A DNA stretch of 64,000 nucleotides. It comes from Acinetobacter sp. XS-4 (GTDB lineage: Bacteria > Pseudomonadota > Gammaproteobacteria > Pseudomonadales > Moraxellaceae). The notes below the pieces were generated by a model. The model made no database searches. It had not been told where the DNA came from and worked only from the letters and a program-made list of their open reading frames with translations. How positions within the stretch are numbered: position 1 is the stretch's first letter; every line of letters starts with the position of its first letter. The stretch spans positions 3,224,001-3,288,000 of the forward strand of contig NZ_CP094657.1 of the NCBI RefSeq assembly GCF_023920705.1, written 5' to 3'. Shown in pieces: positions 9,371-19,622 of this stretch. Made by a program: the position numbers and the translations under genes.

Positions 9371-9685
9371 TTATTGCTTTAAGCGATTACTTTTAATATA
9401 TCGCCCCACAGGATTTTTCTCGGCGCGGTTACGGCGTATATCCTTAGGATTAATCGTTAAAGGTCGATAAACCTCTACCCGATCGCCTGCTTGTAAAATT
9501 GCATGTGCCTCAACTTTGGCACCAAATATGCCAAGTTGTAATGGCTCAGGTAAACTTACCTGTTTCTGCAGCCCACTCGCTTCAACTGCTTGTAATGCTG
9601 TCATTCCAGCTTCAAATGGAATAGCAACTAAAAACTGTTGCTCTGGGGCTGCAAAAGCAACCCACACTTGCTGAGCTTTTTCCAT
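9371..9685 (-). CDS. RnfH family ubiquitin-like-fold protein (UPF0125)
   Basis: A 104-residue protein of the RnfH/YfjF family, a beta-grasp fold whose function is not established. Family features are the VWVAFAAPEQQ start, the LGIFGAKVE core and the DRVEVYRPLTINPKDIRRNRA end. The family normally sits next to ratA and smpB or bamE, and here it is convergent with bamE. The start at 9685 overlaps the stop of the upstream transporter by one base (TGATG), implying translational coupling. A longer reading from 9763 would only read the transporter's 3' end in another frame. Confidence 0.85.
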   Translation of the reverse strand: MEKAQQVWVAFAAPEQQFLVAIPFEAGMTALQAVEASGLQKQVSLPEPLQLGIFGAKVEAHAILQAGDRVEVYRPLTINPKDIRRNRAEKNPVGRYIKSNRLKQ

Positions 9686-10767
9686 CAGATAATTTGTCCA
9701 ACGACCGCAATCATGGCAATTACAATTGAAAGCGGTAAAACAATACGTACCGCAATACGCCACAAGTTATAGAACAACTCATTGCTAAAATTCATTGATT
9801 TACGCAAGTGGCTAATTTTCATAATCCAACCAGCAAAAATTGCATAGATCAGGCAAATGAGTAATCCCCAAAGCATCAAAATCAGCGTAAAGATGCCGTG
9901 AAGTTCAGGTACAGCCCAAACTGCAATTGCTACAACAATAATCACCCACTGTAAAACGTACATCAGTTGACGTTGAGCAAGCTGTTCTTTAGCAAGTTGA
10001 ATAAACAGCGCTGTTGTCATTACCGCAGTAAAAATCCAGGTAAAAACAGGAAGCTGTGCTTGAAGAGAAAAGAAACCAAACGCAACGACAGCAATCAACT
10101 GAGCTAACCAGATTGGAAGTACAGTTCGTGTAGCGCCTTCTTGAGAGTGAATGACGGACAAGCTATTTTGCCAGTAAAGTCCTAAGCCTAAACCACTCGC
10201 AACAAGGGCAAGTACAGTCGCATTACCCCACTCTTTAAACTCAACGTTTGTCCAATGCCAAGGCTGTAAAGTCGTTCCCATTGTATTAGCTAAAACAAGA
10301 GAAGCGATTACACCAACTGTCATTAATACAATTAAAATCTGACGCGGAATAAAAGATAAAATTAAAGCAGCAACAGCAAGACCAGCAAAAACAATTTGCC
10401 CAGAAACGCTGTTATTGAACTGTACTGTCAGTAAATTGCCAGCAGTACTGAGTACATTCCCGGCTAAAAATGGAATAAAAATAACTGCAAGCCAACCAGC
10501 CAAACGCCATTTTGGTGAACTATCTGCTTCACGAGTTAAACTTGATAAAGCATTTAAAGCAGTAGTCTTCGACCGTTTTGCTAAAGCAATTTCTAAATAA
10601 CAAACTGGCAAAGCCAATAACAACATTGTGCCTAACCACAATAACCAGAAATCGATTTGACGATCAATCTGGATCCCCATAGCGGGCGCCAATGTCGCCA
10701 TAATGATGAAAGATAAGCAAAACGCCATCAGGGGCGATAACCATCGTGACATAGGGATGTCCTGCAT
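9685..10767 (-). CDS. Neurotransmitter:sodium symporter (NSS)-like membrane protein
   Basis: A 360-residue polytopic membrane protein. LPVCYLEIALAKRS (about residues 50-63) resembles transmembrane helix 2 of the NSS (LeuT) family, and the last segment with FAGWIMKISHLRK and a further helix resembles the NSS C-terminus. About ten to eleven hydrophobic segments are visible; the protein is shorter than typical NSS carriers (about 450-500 residues), so some helices may be missing and the substrate is unknown. Start chosen at 10767 because AAGGA lies nine bases upstream; the ATG at 10752 is an alternative. It overlaps the RnfH-like gene by one base. Confidence 0.65.
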   Translation of the reverse strand: MQDIPMSRWLSPLMAFCLSFIIMATLAPAMGIQIDRQIDFWLLWLGTMLLLALPVCYLEIALAKRSKTTALNALSSLTREADSSPKWRLAGWLAVIFIPFLAGNVLSTAGNLLTVQFNNSVSGQIVFAGLAVAALILSFIPRQILIVLMTVGVIASLVLANTMGTTLQPWHWTNVEFKEWGNATVLALVASGLGLGLYWQNSLSVIHSQEGATRTVLPIWLAQLIAVVAFGFFSLQAQLPVFTWIFTAVMTTALFIQLAKEQLAQRQLMYVLQWVIIVVAIAVWAVPELHGIFTLILMLWGLLICLIYAIFAGWIMKISHLRKSMNFSNELFYNLWRIAVRIVLPLSIVIAMIAVVGQII

Positions 10768-10835
10768 TATGCATTCCTTGAAAAAGACTATAGATATTTT
10801 GCCCGTCTCATGCCTGAAAATCAAAGTTTGCTCAA

Positions 10836-10870
10836 TAAAAAAAGCAAACTACCGAAACGATAGTTTGCTG
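10836..10870 (-). terminator. Terminator after the bacteriohemerythrin gene
   Basis: On the minus strand, AGCAAACTA and TAGTTTGCT arms (10861-10869 and 10843-10851) are followed by a run of seven T. Confidence 0.85.
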
Positions 10871-10903
10871 CGCTAACTAAAATTATAAGTTTTGTTATTT
10901 AAA

Positions 10904-11359
10904 TTATGCGAAAAACCGAGCAAACCAGTTTTTCCCTTTCTTCTTTTCTTTTTCTCTAATAATTCCCATCATATTTTCTTTTACAGCCCCCACATAATCA
11001 GCATCATCATGTTGAATATGGTTAATTAACCATTTTGCTAAAATTTCTTGTAGCTCTTTTTCAACAGTATGCCCCATTTCAAAACGCTCACGATATAACT
11101 CTATTTTTTTAATAAACAAGTCATGTACCCGTTTATGTGGTACACGATATTTATAATCTGCTTCCTCTTGTAAACTTTCTTCGAAAGTAAAATGTGATTG
11201 CGTATAATCAATAATATTATCTAAAACATCTTTAATTCGACGTCTATCTTCATCATCTTTTACATCATCAATTTCATTAATATAATCAAGTATTCGTTTA
11301 TGTTGCTCATCAATTACATCAATACCCGTATTATATTCTGAAGCCCATTTCATTTTCAT
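10904..11359 (-). CDS. Bacteriohemerythrin
   Basis: Oxygen-binding non-heme diiron four-helix bundle. The metal-ligand pattern is clear: IDVIDEQHKRILDYIN (first His, about residue 20), HFTFEESLQEEADY (His and Glu), PHKRVHDLFIKKI (two His) and WLINHIQHDDADY (His and Asp). This is the full set of five His, one Glu and one Asp. A lysine-rich tail follows. Start at 11359 gives 151 residues with GGGGAG close upstream; an ATG at 11353 is equally possible. No chemotaxis or cyclase domain is fused. Its role, oxygen storage or sensing or NO handling, cannot be read from the sequence. Confidence 0.92.
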   Translation of the reverse strand: MKMKWASEYNTGIDVIDEQHKRILDYINEIDDVKDDEDRRRIKDVLDNIIDYTQSHFTFEESLQEEADYKYRVPHKRVHDLFIKKIELYRERFEMGHTVEKELQEILAKWLINHIQHDDADYVGAVKENMMGIIREKEKKKGKNWFARFFA

Positions 11360-11610
11360 GCATCTCCCCAATGATGTTCAATGACTGTTTCATAAACTCC
11401 ATGATATATTTAAAGAATATAAATAAAAACAAAGCTATTTTGTCGGATTTACCATATAGAAAACACATTCAACCCAAGTTATTGTTTTTATTTATTTTTA
11501 AAAAAATTAACCAACTAAAATAATAAAGTATTTTTTAAACAAAATACTTTATTAATAAACGACCAATATATATAAATATCTCTATTCATATATTTTAAAT
11601 ATATTTTATA

Positions 11611-12459
11611 TTAATATTGATCTGCACGATTAATACGCTTAAGTGCTGGATTTTCCTGCTCACGCTTTAATCTTTCAACATGAGTAATTGCTTTTTTAAT
11701 TGGCTTACCATATTGAAATAAAATCATTTCACCAGGTTGATAAGCTGTCCAATTTTCATTATGTGTTAAAGGTTCCGTTGTTATTACTGCTACACGATCC
11801 TCAGGAGTTGTTACCTGACTAAAGTCAACCTCAACATCTAAATCAATTAAATGAGCCTGATTAAATGGATATTCTCGAACCAACCAATGTAATTTAGTAA
11901 TCGCATAACTAAACAATGCTTTACCATTCGATAAGCAATAATTAAATGTGCCGTATTCAGCAATTTGTGGAGAAATTTTTTCTAATACTTCAAATATCTG
12001 TTCAAGACTTGGTTCTTCATAACCAAAAGCTTCAACGAGTTGATCGAGCAAATAACAAAATGCGCGTTCACTGTCAGTATTCCCTACAGGTGTAAAACGT
12101 CCACTCAGGGGTGGATCAAAGTCATGTAAATCACCATTATGGGCAAAAATCCACTGACGGCCCCACAACTCTCGAATAAAGGGATGAGAGTTTTCTAATG
12201 TAATTTTACCTTGAGTCGCTTTACGAATATGCGCGATCACATTACGTGATTTAATAGGATAATTACGGATAAGATCGGCAATTGGAGATTCCACTGCCGA
12301 CTGGTTATCAACAAATAGTCGACAAGCCTTATCTTCAAAAAATGCAATACCAAATCCATCACTATGGTCTGAGGTAATTCCTGCACGCTGTGAAAACCCA
12401 CGGAAAGAAAAAGTGATGTCCGTTGGTGTTGCACAATTCATTCCTAATAGCTGGCACAT
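11611..12459 (-). CDS. Class II glutamine amidotransferase (YafJ type)
   Basis: Stand-alone Ntn-type glutaminase domain of 282 residues. Cys2 after the initiator Met (MCQLLGMN) is the expected nucleophile, and DHSDGFGIAFFE, HIRKATQG and the FAHNGDLHDF motif build the glutamine site. The family (YafJ/DUG3-like) hydrolyses gamma-glutamyl amides; the bacterial substrate is unknown, although yeast Dug3 acts on glutathione with Dug2. No partner synthetase or peptidase is adjacent. It stands as a single gene in an AT-rich setting. Confidence 0.9.
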   Translation of the reverse strand: MCQLLGMNCATPTDITFSFRGFSQRAGITSDHSDGFGIAFFEDKACRLFVDNQSAVESPIADLIRNYPIKSRNVIAHIRKATQGKITLENSHPFIRELWGRQWIFAHNGDLHDFDPPLSGRFTPVGNTDSERAFCYLLDQLVEAFGYEEPSLEQIFEVLEKISPQIAEYGTFNYCLSNGKALFSYAITKLHWLVREYPFNQAHLIDLDVEVDFSQVTTPEDRVAVITTEPLTHNENWTAYQPGEMILFQYGKPIKKAITHVERLKREQENPALKRINRADQY

Positions 12460-12566
12460 ATCGCTTTTAAACTACTTCTAATTACCCCATCTGCTCTATT
12501 GTGCATGAGAGTAAAATTGCTTGCAAATCTCAATATGTGCTGGCTACTAGAAAATAGGACATATGA

Positions 12567-13349
12567 TTAACGCTGACCCATTTTATTCATGACAAATGAA
12601 GTCGCCACTTTATTCACTTCCAGAAATACAAAATAATCTAGACAGTTAAATTCTTCATCAAAAAATGCCTGTTTCGATAGTTTTGACTGCATGCTCAAAT
12701 ACATTTGAAACAACTTTGGCATACGTTCATCTTGTGGAAAGCTAAACTCAGGATATTCAGGTTCATAGATTTTTTTCGAACGAATATCAATTGTTTTGCT
12801 TTCAGATAATTGCTGAATCTGGCGATGTGTGTAGTACGCTCTAGCCAAATTATCTTGCAAATGAATACTGACACAGCCCATCAAATATTTAGCACGCATT
12901 GACCACAACACTTTAGGTGCAAGATTCATCCAAAGCGTTGAAAGAGCTTTACCATTACGAAAGCGTGGATGCACACAGGTACGCCCTATTTCTAACACAT
13001 TCGGAAGGTGTGATAACTGAGGAACAATATCAAACTCATGTGCGCTGTAGCTTTGTGCGATCTCATGACCTTGAAATAATTTTAGACGGGTATACGCTAC
13101 AATTTCTCCAGTCCACTTTTCACGTAGGACTGCGTGCTCACAACCAAAATCATAAATGTCTTGATCTAAGTTATCTTCAAAATGAATTCCAAATTGTTGG
13201 CTAAATTGTTGTGCACGGAATCGCTGTACATCTTGTAATTCTTTTAAATTATCAACCCATTCAAAACGAAATTGTGTCTGATTTATTGCTTTATGACGAT
13301 TTAAAGGTAAAGTCCAGGTTTGGCGATATTGATTAAGTTTTTCCAGCAT
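12567..13349 (-). CDS. OlsB-like N-acyltransferase (GNAT, acyl-homoserine-lactone-synthase-like fold)
   Basis: A 260-residue protein of the Acetyltransf_5 family that includes ornithine N-acyltransferase OlsB. The core motif VLEIGRTCVHPRFRNGKALS (about residues 127-146) matches the family's EIGRxCVxPxxR signature, preceded by EIVAYTRLKLFQG. OlsB makes lyso-ornithine lipid from ornithine and a 3-hydroxyacyl-ACP; an OlsA partner is needed to complete the lipid and none is adjacent. The substrate is therefore inferred. Acinetobacter species are known to make ornithine and lysine aminolipids, which supports the call. Start set at MLEKLNQ (13349); a reading from 13379 would add ten residues. Confidence 0.75.
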   Translation of the reverse strand: MLEKLNQYRQTWTLPLNRHKAINQTQFRFEWVDNLKELQDVQRFRAQQFSQQFGIHFEDNLDQDIYDFGCEHAVLREKWTGEIVAYTRLKLFQGHEIAQSYSAHEFDIVPQLSHLPNVLEIGRTCVHPRFRNGKALSTLWMNLAPKVLWSMRAKYLMGCVSIHLQDNLARAYYTHRQIQQLSESKTIDIRSKKIYEPEYPEFSFPQDERMPKLFQMYLSMQSKLSKQAFFDEEFNCLDYFVFLEVNKVATSFVMNKMGQR

Positions 13350-13423
13350 AATGAACGCTCCTAGTGACACCCCATACACTAGTCAAAGCTCATGACAAAA
13401 AAATGACCAAATTAAATTGGTAT

Positions 13424-13453
13424 AAAAAAAGATCACCTAGGGTGATCTTTTTA
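13424..13453 (-). terminator. Terminator after argB
   Basis: GATCACC/GGTGATC arms with a short loop, with A-run on the left that becomes a T-run on the minus strand. Confidence 0.75.
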
Positions 13454-13471
13454 TTGAGAATAACGGATTTC

Positions 13472-14392
<921 letters not shown>

Positions 14393-15811
14393 TTAGGCCT
14401 CTGAAAGTTCTTGTGCAATTTGCGGATAGTGCTCTTGCAACATATCTACAAATTTTTGCTGGATTTCCTTTAATCGTAAAGGATTATCTGCATCAAATCT
14501 TACTGTAAAATATTCACCAGTATTTGATGCTCGAATAATGCCAAAACCATCATCAAAATCAAGACGTACGCCATCAATTTTACTGATTCGAGCACCTAAA
14601 CGATGACTTAAAATTTCAATATCTTGTAATACATACTTCGGATCGGACTGATATGTACCAATATAAGTATCTTCTGTACAACATCTTTCTGGATAAGGAG
14701 CAAATAATTCAGAAATTGTTGTTGCACTAGATTGGGTAAAATATTCCATTACACGTAATGCAGCATATAAGCCATCGTCGTAGCCAAAACCACGCCCATC
14801 ATTAAAAACGTAGTGGCCTGCATATTCTCCACCAAAAATAGCGCGTCCATTTGACTGAGATAAATAAGCGCGTAAGAAACTACTTCCAGTACGGATCATT
14901 TTTGCTTTTCCGCCGAGTTGTTCGACTGTTTTTTGAACCATACGTGAACATTTCACATCAAAAACAATTTCTTGCTCGGGGTGTTGTTCTAAGCACATTT
15001 GCGCAAAAAGTGACAACAAACGGTCCGCAGTCAATATCTGGGCTTTTTCATCCACTAAAACAACACGGTCTCCATCACCATCCAGAGCAATACCAATATC
15101 TGCCTGCTGCTCAACCACTGCTTTACGCAAATGAGTTAAGTGGGCTGCATGCGAAGGGTCTGGTGCATGATCTGGAAACTCGCCATTTGGATTAGTCCGT
15201 AAAGCAATCACTTCACAGCCCATTTTTTCCAATATTAATTTTGAGCAGTGGCCAGCAGAGCCATGTAAACCATCTAAAATAACTTTTAAAGGACGTTTTA
15301 ATTGAATATCTTTAAAAATGGCTTGCTGATATTTCTGACAAAACTCAGCTTTAAATTGAGGTAGGGTTAGCTCAAGTACAGAAATGGAATGAGTTGGTAC
15401 ATACGTTTGGGCATTTTCCCCCACCTGCTGAATCATTTCGGGAGACGGCGGTTCACCTTTTAAAATCCACTTAATACCATTATCTGACTTTGGATTATGG
15501 CTTGCGGTCACCATAATACCATTGCCGCCAAAATCTCTCGCAATGTAGTACATCATTGGTGATGAACAACAGCCAATGTTGGTAACTTTTAAACCTTGTT
15601 CTATTAAAATTTCTTCAATTAAGTGGGCATAAGCTGGACTTGTGAGACGAGCGTCATAGCCAACCACTAATTGAGTTTGTTTTGCTTGTTTGTATTGTTG
15701 TGCCAATCCGTAGGCAATCGAACGAACAACGTCCGCGGTTAAGTAAGAAAGTTTGCCTCTAATATCGTAAGCACGAAAAATACTTTTTGGAAAAGAGTGT
15801 CTTACATTCAT
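14393..15811 (-). CDS. algC: Phosphomannomutase/phosphoglucomutase (AlgC family)
   Basis: Alpha-D-phosphohexomutase interconverting 6- and 1-phosphates of mannose and glucose for LOS, capsule and exopolysaccharide precursors. The 472 residues keep the four-domain order: N-terminal FRAYDIRG, phosphoserine loop VTASHNPKSDNG (about 101-112), metal loop DGDGDR (about 241-246), sugar-binding GGEYAGHY and the phosphate-binding RASNTGEYFTVRF near the end. Length matches Pseudomonas AlgC (463). The position upstream of argB and near dut resembles the Pseudomonas dut-algC-argB order, which supports the name. Confidence 0.94.
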   Translation of the reverse strand: MNVRHSFPKSIFRAYDIRGKLSYLTADVVRSIAYGLAQQYKQAKQTQLVVGYDARLTSPAYAHLIEEILIEQGLKVTNIGCCSSPMMYYIARDFGGNGIMVTASHNPKSDNGIKWILKGEPPSPEMIQQVGENAQTYVPTHSISVLELTLPQFKAEFCQKYQQAIFKDIQLKRPLKVILDGLHGSAGHCSKLILEKMGCEVIALRTNPNGEFPDHAPDPSHAAHLTHLRKAVVEQQADIGIALDGDGDRVVLVDEKAQILTADRLLSLFAQMCLEQHPEQEIVFDVKCSRMVQKTVEQLGGKAKMIRTGSSFLRAYLSQSNGRAIFGGEYAGHYVFNDGRGFGYDDGLYAALRVMEYFTQSSATTISELFAPYPERCCTEDTYIGTYQSDPKYVLQDIEILSHRLGARISKIDGVRLDFDDGFGIIRASNTGEYFTVRFDADNPLRLKEIQQKFVDMLQEHYPQIAQELSEA

Positions 15812-15954
15812 AGCGTATCTTCTATTTAAAGATCAATCCGATCTATCGCAAAAACATAGATTATTCAAAATTTTTGAAAGGTTTGTTTGCTAAAAAAGTT
15901 AAAAGAATATGAGTAAAGCGTGTTGTAATATAATCCATTGTAACATTCAAGATG

Positions 15955-15990
15955 TAAAAAGAAACGCCTGTTCAACAGGCGTTTGATTTT
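15955..15990 (-). terminator. Terminator after dut
   Basis: AAACGCCTGT/ACAGGCGTTT inverted repeat (15962-15971, 15975-15984), 27 bases beyond the dut stop on the minus strand, with weak T-richness. Confidence 0.7.
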
Positions 15991-16010
15991 CGTTAATATT
16001 TTAGAAAAAC

Positions 16011-16463
16011 TTATTGTTTACCTGTGTGACCAAAGCCGCCAGCGCCACGTAAAGTTTCTTCAAACTCTTCTACTTGCTCAAATTCAGCTTGTACGACTGG
16101 CACTAAAACATACTGTGCCAAACGCTCGCCTGGTTCTAAACGGAATGTGGTTTGACCACGGTTCCAAACAGAAACCATCAATTCACCTTGATAATCTGAA
16201 TCAATCAAACCAACTAAATTACCAAGCACGATACCGTGTTTATGACCTAAACCTGAACGCGGTAAAATTAAACCAGCAAAATTTACATCATGAATATAAA
16301 TTGCCATACCTGTTTTAACTAAAACAGTTTGTCCTGGTTCAATATCAATTGCTTCATCGACGCAGGCACGTAAATCTAAACCCGCTGAACCTGCTGTTGC
16401 ATATGAAGGTAAAGGCCATTCTTTACCTAAACGCGGATCGAGCAATTTCACTTGAACTTTCAT
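16011..16463 (-). CDS. dut: Deoxyuridine 5'-triphosphate nucleotidohydrolase
   Basis: Trimeric dUTPase that hydrolyses dUTP to dUMP, keeping uracil out of DNA and feeding thymidylate synthesis. All five motifs are present: [11 protein letters not shown] (1), [11 protein letters not shown] (2), [19 protein letters not shown] (3 and part of 4), [13 protein letters not shown] (4) and the C-terminal [12 protein letters not shown] (5). At 150 residues it has normal length. It lies 25 bases downstream of rep on the same strand, so readthrough from rep is likely. Confidence 0.97.
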   Translation of the reverse strand: MKVQVKLLDPRLGKEWPLPSYATAGSAGLDLRACVDEAIDIEPGQTVLVKTGMAIYIHDVNFAGLILPRSGLGHKHGIVLGNLVGLIDSDYQGELMVSVWNRGQTTFRLEPGERLAQYVLVPVVQAEFEQVEEFEETLRGAGGFGHTGKQ

Positions 16464-16488
16464 GGGATTTCCTAAAAATTAAAAAAAA

Positions 16489-18528
16489 TTAACGCTTTAA
16501 TAAAGCTTTTAAATTTGCCAGATATTGTTGAGCCTGTTCTTTAGGGTCAACATTAGCCGCAATTTTCTTTTTACGCCCTAACCACTCGAGCTCATCTTGC
16601 GGAAGTTCATCAAGGAAACGGCTAGGCGTCATCTGTTTCATCTGTCCGCCATTTTTGCGCTGTTCCGCCAGTGTTAAGGTTAAACCTTGGCGTGCACGAG
16701 TAATTCCCACGTACATGAGACGGCGCTCTTCCTCAATGGTTTCTGCCGCAATCGAGTTCTTATGCGGCAATAGTTCTTCTTCGAGTCCCATAATGTACAC
16801 ATATGGGAATTCCAAACCTTTTGCTGCATGCAAAGTAAGAAGGTTAACTTTGTCTGTATCTTCTTCTTCCTGCTGCTGTTCTAACAGATCAAGCAGAACC
16901 AGTTTTCGAATGACACTTTCAATATTTTTTTCATCAACATCTTCTGCACGGTTAATCAGGTTTTGAATACTGTTAAATAAATTCTCGATATTATCGAGCT
17001 TACTTTTCTCTTGTGCAGGTGTTGCAGACTGTTCACGAACGTAATCCATATAGCCAGCTTCATTCATCATTTGACGAACTTTAGGCACGGGTTCATCGTC
17101 TTCCAACAATTCACGTGTAAATGTCGCAATAAAGTCAGCAAACTCATGCAGTTGAGTTTCTGCCTTTTTAGGAAGTACCATGCTTAAACGTTGGTCAGCA
17201 GAAGCACCAAGTAAAGACAGATTATTTTCTTGTGAGAATAAACCTAACTTCTCAAGAGTAACCGGACCAATTGCGCGTTTAGGTGTATTAATAATACGCA
17301 AGAAAGCACTGTCATCTTCTGGGTTAATAATAAGACGCAAATAGCTCATTACGTCTTTAATTTCTGCGCGAGCGAAGAACGATGTACCACCAGAGAGTTT
17401 ATAAGGGATTTGCATTTGGCGAAGCTGTGTTTCTAATACACGCGCCTGAAAGTTCCCGCGATATAAAACTGCATAATCCTTCCAGTTTTTACCGTTCATG
17501 AGCTTGTGAGTAAGTAAGTCTTTGACCACGCGCTCTGCTTCATCGTCATCATTACGACACGTAATAATTCTGATGACTTCACCATGCCCTTTATCACTCC
17601 ACAATTTCTTATCAAAAATATGTGGGTTATTTTGAATAACGCAGTTCGCAGCTTTTAAGATACGACTGGTTGAACGATAGTTCTGTTCAAGCTTAATAAT
17701 TTGTAAATTTGGGAAATCCTGCTTAAGCAAAGCCATATTCTCAGGCTTGGCTCCACGCCACGCATAGATTGACTGGTCATCATCACCTACCGCTGTAAAT
17801 TGCCCCATTACACCAACTAAAAGTTTGACCAAAATATACTGGGCGGTGTTCGTATCTTGATATTCATCGACCAATAAATAGCGAACACGGTTTTGCCATT
17901 TATCACGTACTTCTGCATTTTCTTGCAGTAAACGTGTTGGCATAACAATGAGGTCATCAAAATCGACTGCATTGTAAGCACGTAAATTACGTTCATAAAG
18001 TTGGTAAAGATGAGCAAACTGTACATCTTCAGGTGTTTCACATGTTGAATGCGCTTGCTCTGGCACGATCAGATCATTTTTCCAATCTGAAATCTTTTTC
18101 ATTGCTTTAGCAATTAATTCTTTACTCTCCGCACCTGACAAATTGTCACGATGCATCAGATCCATCAAAATACGTTTACAGTCGTCTGCATCTAAAATCG
18201 AAAAATTGGCTTTTAAAGGTAAATTTTTAAGTTCTAAACGTAAAAGATTTAAACCAAAAGTATGGAAAGTAGAAACTGATAAACCTTTTGATTCTTCACG
18301 TGACAAAAGCTTGGTCACACGCTCTTTCATTTCACGGGCAGCTTTGTTTGTGAAGGTCATCGCGGTGATACGATGCGCTGGAATACGGCAATGCTGCACC
18401 AAATAAGCAATCTTACGAGTAATTACCGATGTTTTGCCTGAACCAGCACCAGCAAGCACCAATAAAGGGCCTTGAGTATATTTCATGGCTTCTTCTTGCT
18501 TGTTGTTCAATTGACTGGCAGATGACAT
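16489..18528 (-). CDS. rep: ATP-dependent DNA helicase Rep
   Basis: Superfamily 1A 3'-5' helicase that removes proteins ahead of the replication fork. The product is 679 residues against 673 in E. coli. Helicase motifs are ordered as expected: Q motif and N-terminus LNNKQEEAM, Walker A AGAGSGKTSVITRKIAYL (about 28-45), TFTNKAAREMKERV, DEYQDTN, GDDDQSIYAWRGA, QNYRST, LTLHAAKGLEFPYV and VGITRAR. The region SGGTSFFARAEIKDVMSYLR separates Rep from UvrD and PcrA paralogues. AGGTAATAC precedes the start. Confidence 0.95.
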   Translation of the reverse strand: MSSASQLNNKQEEAMKYTQGPLLVLAGAGSGKTSVITRKIAYLVQHCRIPAHRITAMTFTNKAAREMKERVTKLLSREESKGLSVSTFHTFGLNLLRLELKNLPLKANFSILDADDCKRILMDLMHRDNLSGAESKELIAKAMKKISDWKNDLIVPEQAHSTCETPEDVQFAHLYQLYERNLRAYNAVDFDDLIVMPTRLLQENAEVRDKWQNRVRYLLVDEYQDTNTAQYILVKLLVGVMGQFTAVGDDDQSIYAWRGAKPENMALLKQDFPNLQIIKLEQNYRSTSRILKAANCVIQNNPHIFDKKLWSDKGHGEVIRIITCRNDDDEAERVVKDLLTHKLMNGKNWKDYAVLYRGNFQARVLETQLRQMQIPYKLSGGTSFFARAEIKDVMSYLRLIINPEDDSAFLRIINTPKRAIGPVTLEKLGLFSQENNLSLLGASADQRLSMVLPKKAETQLHEFADFIATFTRELLEDDEPVPKVRQMMNEAGYMDYVREQSATPAQEKSKLDNIENLFNSIQNLINRAEDVDEKNIESVIRKLVLLDLLEQQQEEEDTDKVNLLTLHAAKGLEFPYVYIMGLEEELLPHKNSIAAETIEEERRLMYVGITRARQGLTLTLAEQRKNGGQMKQMTPSRFLDELPQDELEWLGRKKKIAANVDPKEQAQQYLANLKALLKR

Positions 18529-18675
18529 CGTGTATTACCTCTTAATTTTTCGAGCATGATTATAGTCATCTCTGTTTTAGAATCCCAATAGTAAATCTAC
18601 GGATATGTATAAATGATGTCTAATAATGCAATTTATACGCCGCAACTTGTCGTGGTTATTTATTGTTCTGTACAC

Positions 18676-18706
18676 ATAAAAAAAACCACCCGAAGGTGGT
18701 TTTTTG
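18676..18706 (-). terminator. Terminator after the OmpA-like lipoprotein gene
   Basis: AAACCACC-CGAA-GGTGGTTT hairpin with A and T runs on both sides; just downstream of the lipoprotein stop on the minus strand. Confidence 0.88.
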
Positions 18707-18723
18707 AAACAATAAACTAAATC

Positions 18724-19377
18724 TTATTGTTTAGCATAAATGCTGATTTCTACACGACGGTTTTGTTCACGGCCAGATGCAGTTGAGTTATCTGCGATCG
18801 GGTTAGATGAACCAAAACCTTGCGCGTCGATACGGCTAGATGAAAGGCCTTTACCAGCTAAATAGTTTTTAACTGATTGTGCACGTGATTGAGATAATGG
18901 AATGTTGATAGAGTCATTACCAGTGTTATCTGTATAACCAGTGACTAAAATCGCGCTCTTGTTATCTTCAGCCAATGTTTGAGCTACTTTGTCTAAAGTT
19001 GCATAGAAGTTTGGCTTGATGTTTGATTTGTTTGTATCAAAAGTAATGCTACCAGGCATGATCAATTGAACAGAACCATCTGGATTACGGCCAACGTCTA
19101 CACCAGTACCCGCCATTTGTTGACGTAATTTTTTCTCTTTTTGGTCAAGGTATAAACCACTAGCACCACCAAGAACTGCACCAATTGCTGCAGCACGGTT
19201 GTTTTGACGGCTAGAGTTTGCACTTGATTTAGAAATACCATAACCAGCTGCTGCGCCAATTAAAGTACCTAATGCGGCTTTATCGTATTCAACGCCACCA
19301 AGGTTGTTACCTGTTGTTTGACAACCAGAAAGTACTACTGCTGCCCCTACCACTGTTGAAATAACTAATGCACGCAT
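18724..19377 (-). CDS. OmpA-family lipoprotein with glycine-zipper region (YiaD-like)
   Basis: Peptidoglycan-binding outer-membrane lipoprotein. A signal peptide with lipobox VLSGC (Cys18) is followed by a Gly/Ala-rich membrane-like stretch (ALGTLIGAAAGYGISK and AAAIGAVLGGASGLYL, about residues 34-80). Then comes the OmpA C-terminal domain with TGYTDNTG, the NIPLSQSRAQSVKNYL helix and GREQNRRVEISI, including the Asp and Arg that grip diaminopimelate. Start at 19377 chosen for the GAGGAGG site; a reading from 19470 would put 31 residues before the signal peptide. 217 residues. E. coli YiaD has the same layout. Confidence 0.92.
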   Translation of the reverse strand: MRALVISTVVGAAVVLSGCQTTGNNLGGVEYDKAALGTLIGAAAGYGISKSSANSSRQNNRAAAIGAVLGGASGLYLDQKEKKLRQQMAGTGVDVGRNPDGSVQLIMPGSITFDTNKSNIKPNFYATLDKVAQTLAEDNKSAILVTGYTDNTGNDSINIPLSQSRAQSVKNYLAGKGLSSSRIDAQGFGSSNPIADNSTASGREQNRRVEISIYAKQ

Positions 19378-19622
19378 TGCATGCCTCCTCACTTTGAGTG
19401 TTTTGTTGTTGAGTGAATAATGAAACAAAAAGGAAGTATAAAACATTGATATTTTGTTAATAATAAACACTTTAGTTACTTTTTTGTAATATTTTGATGC
19501 ACTTTAAGATGCAACCTCATCACAATTTCTTCATTGTTGTCTAAGATATCGTTGTATTTCATATTATGACAGTTATAGTTGAACAACTTTTCTATGGATT
19601 TTAGACATTCGGGGTCATTCAT

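Noticed and set aside
14393-15811. Calling the mutase phosphoglucosamine mutase
   Set aside because: The VTASHNPKSDNG active loop and 472-residue length fit AlgC-type mannose/glucose mutases better than GlmM (about 445 residues).
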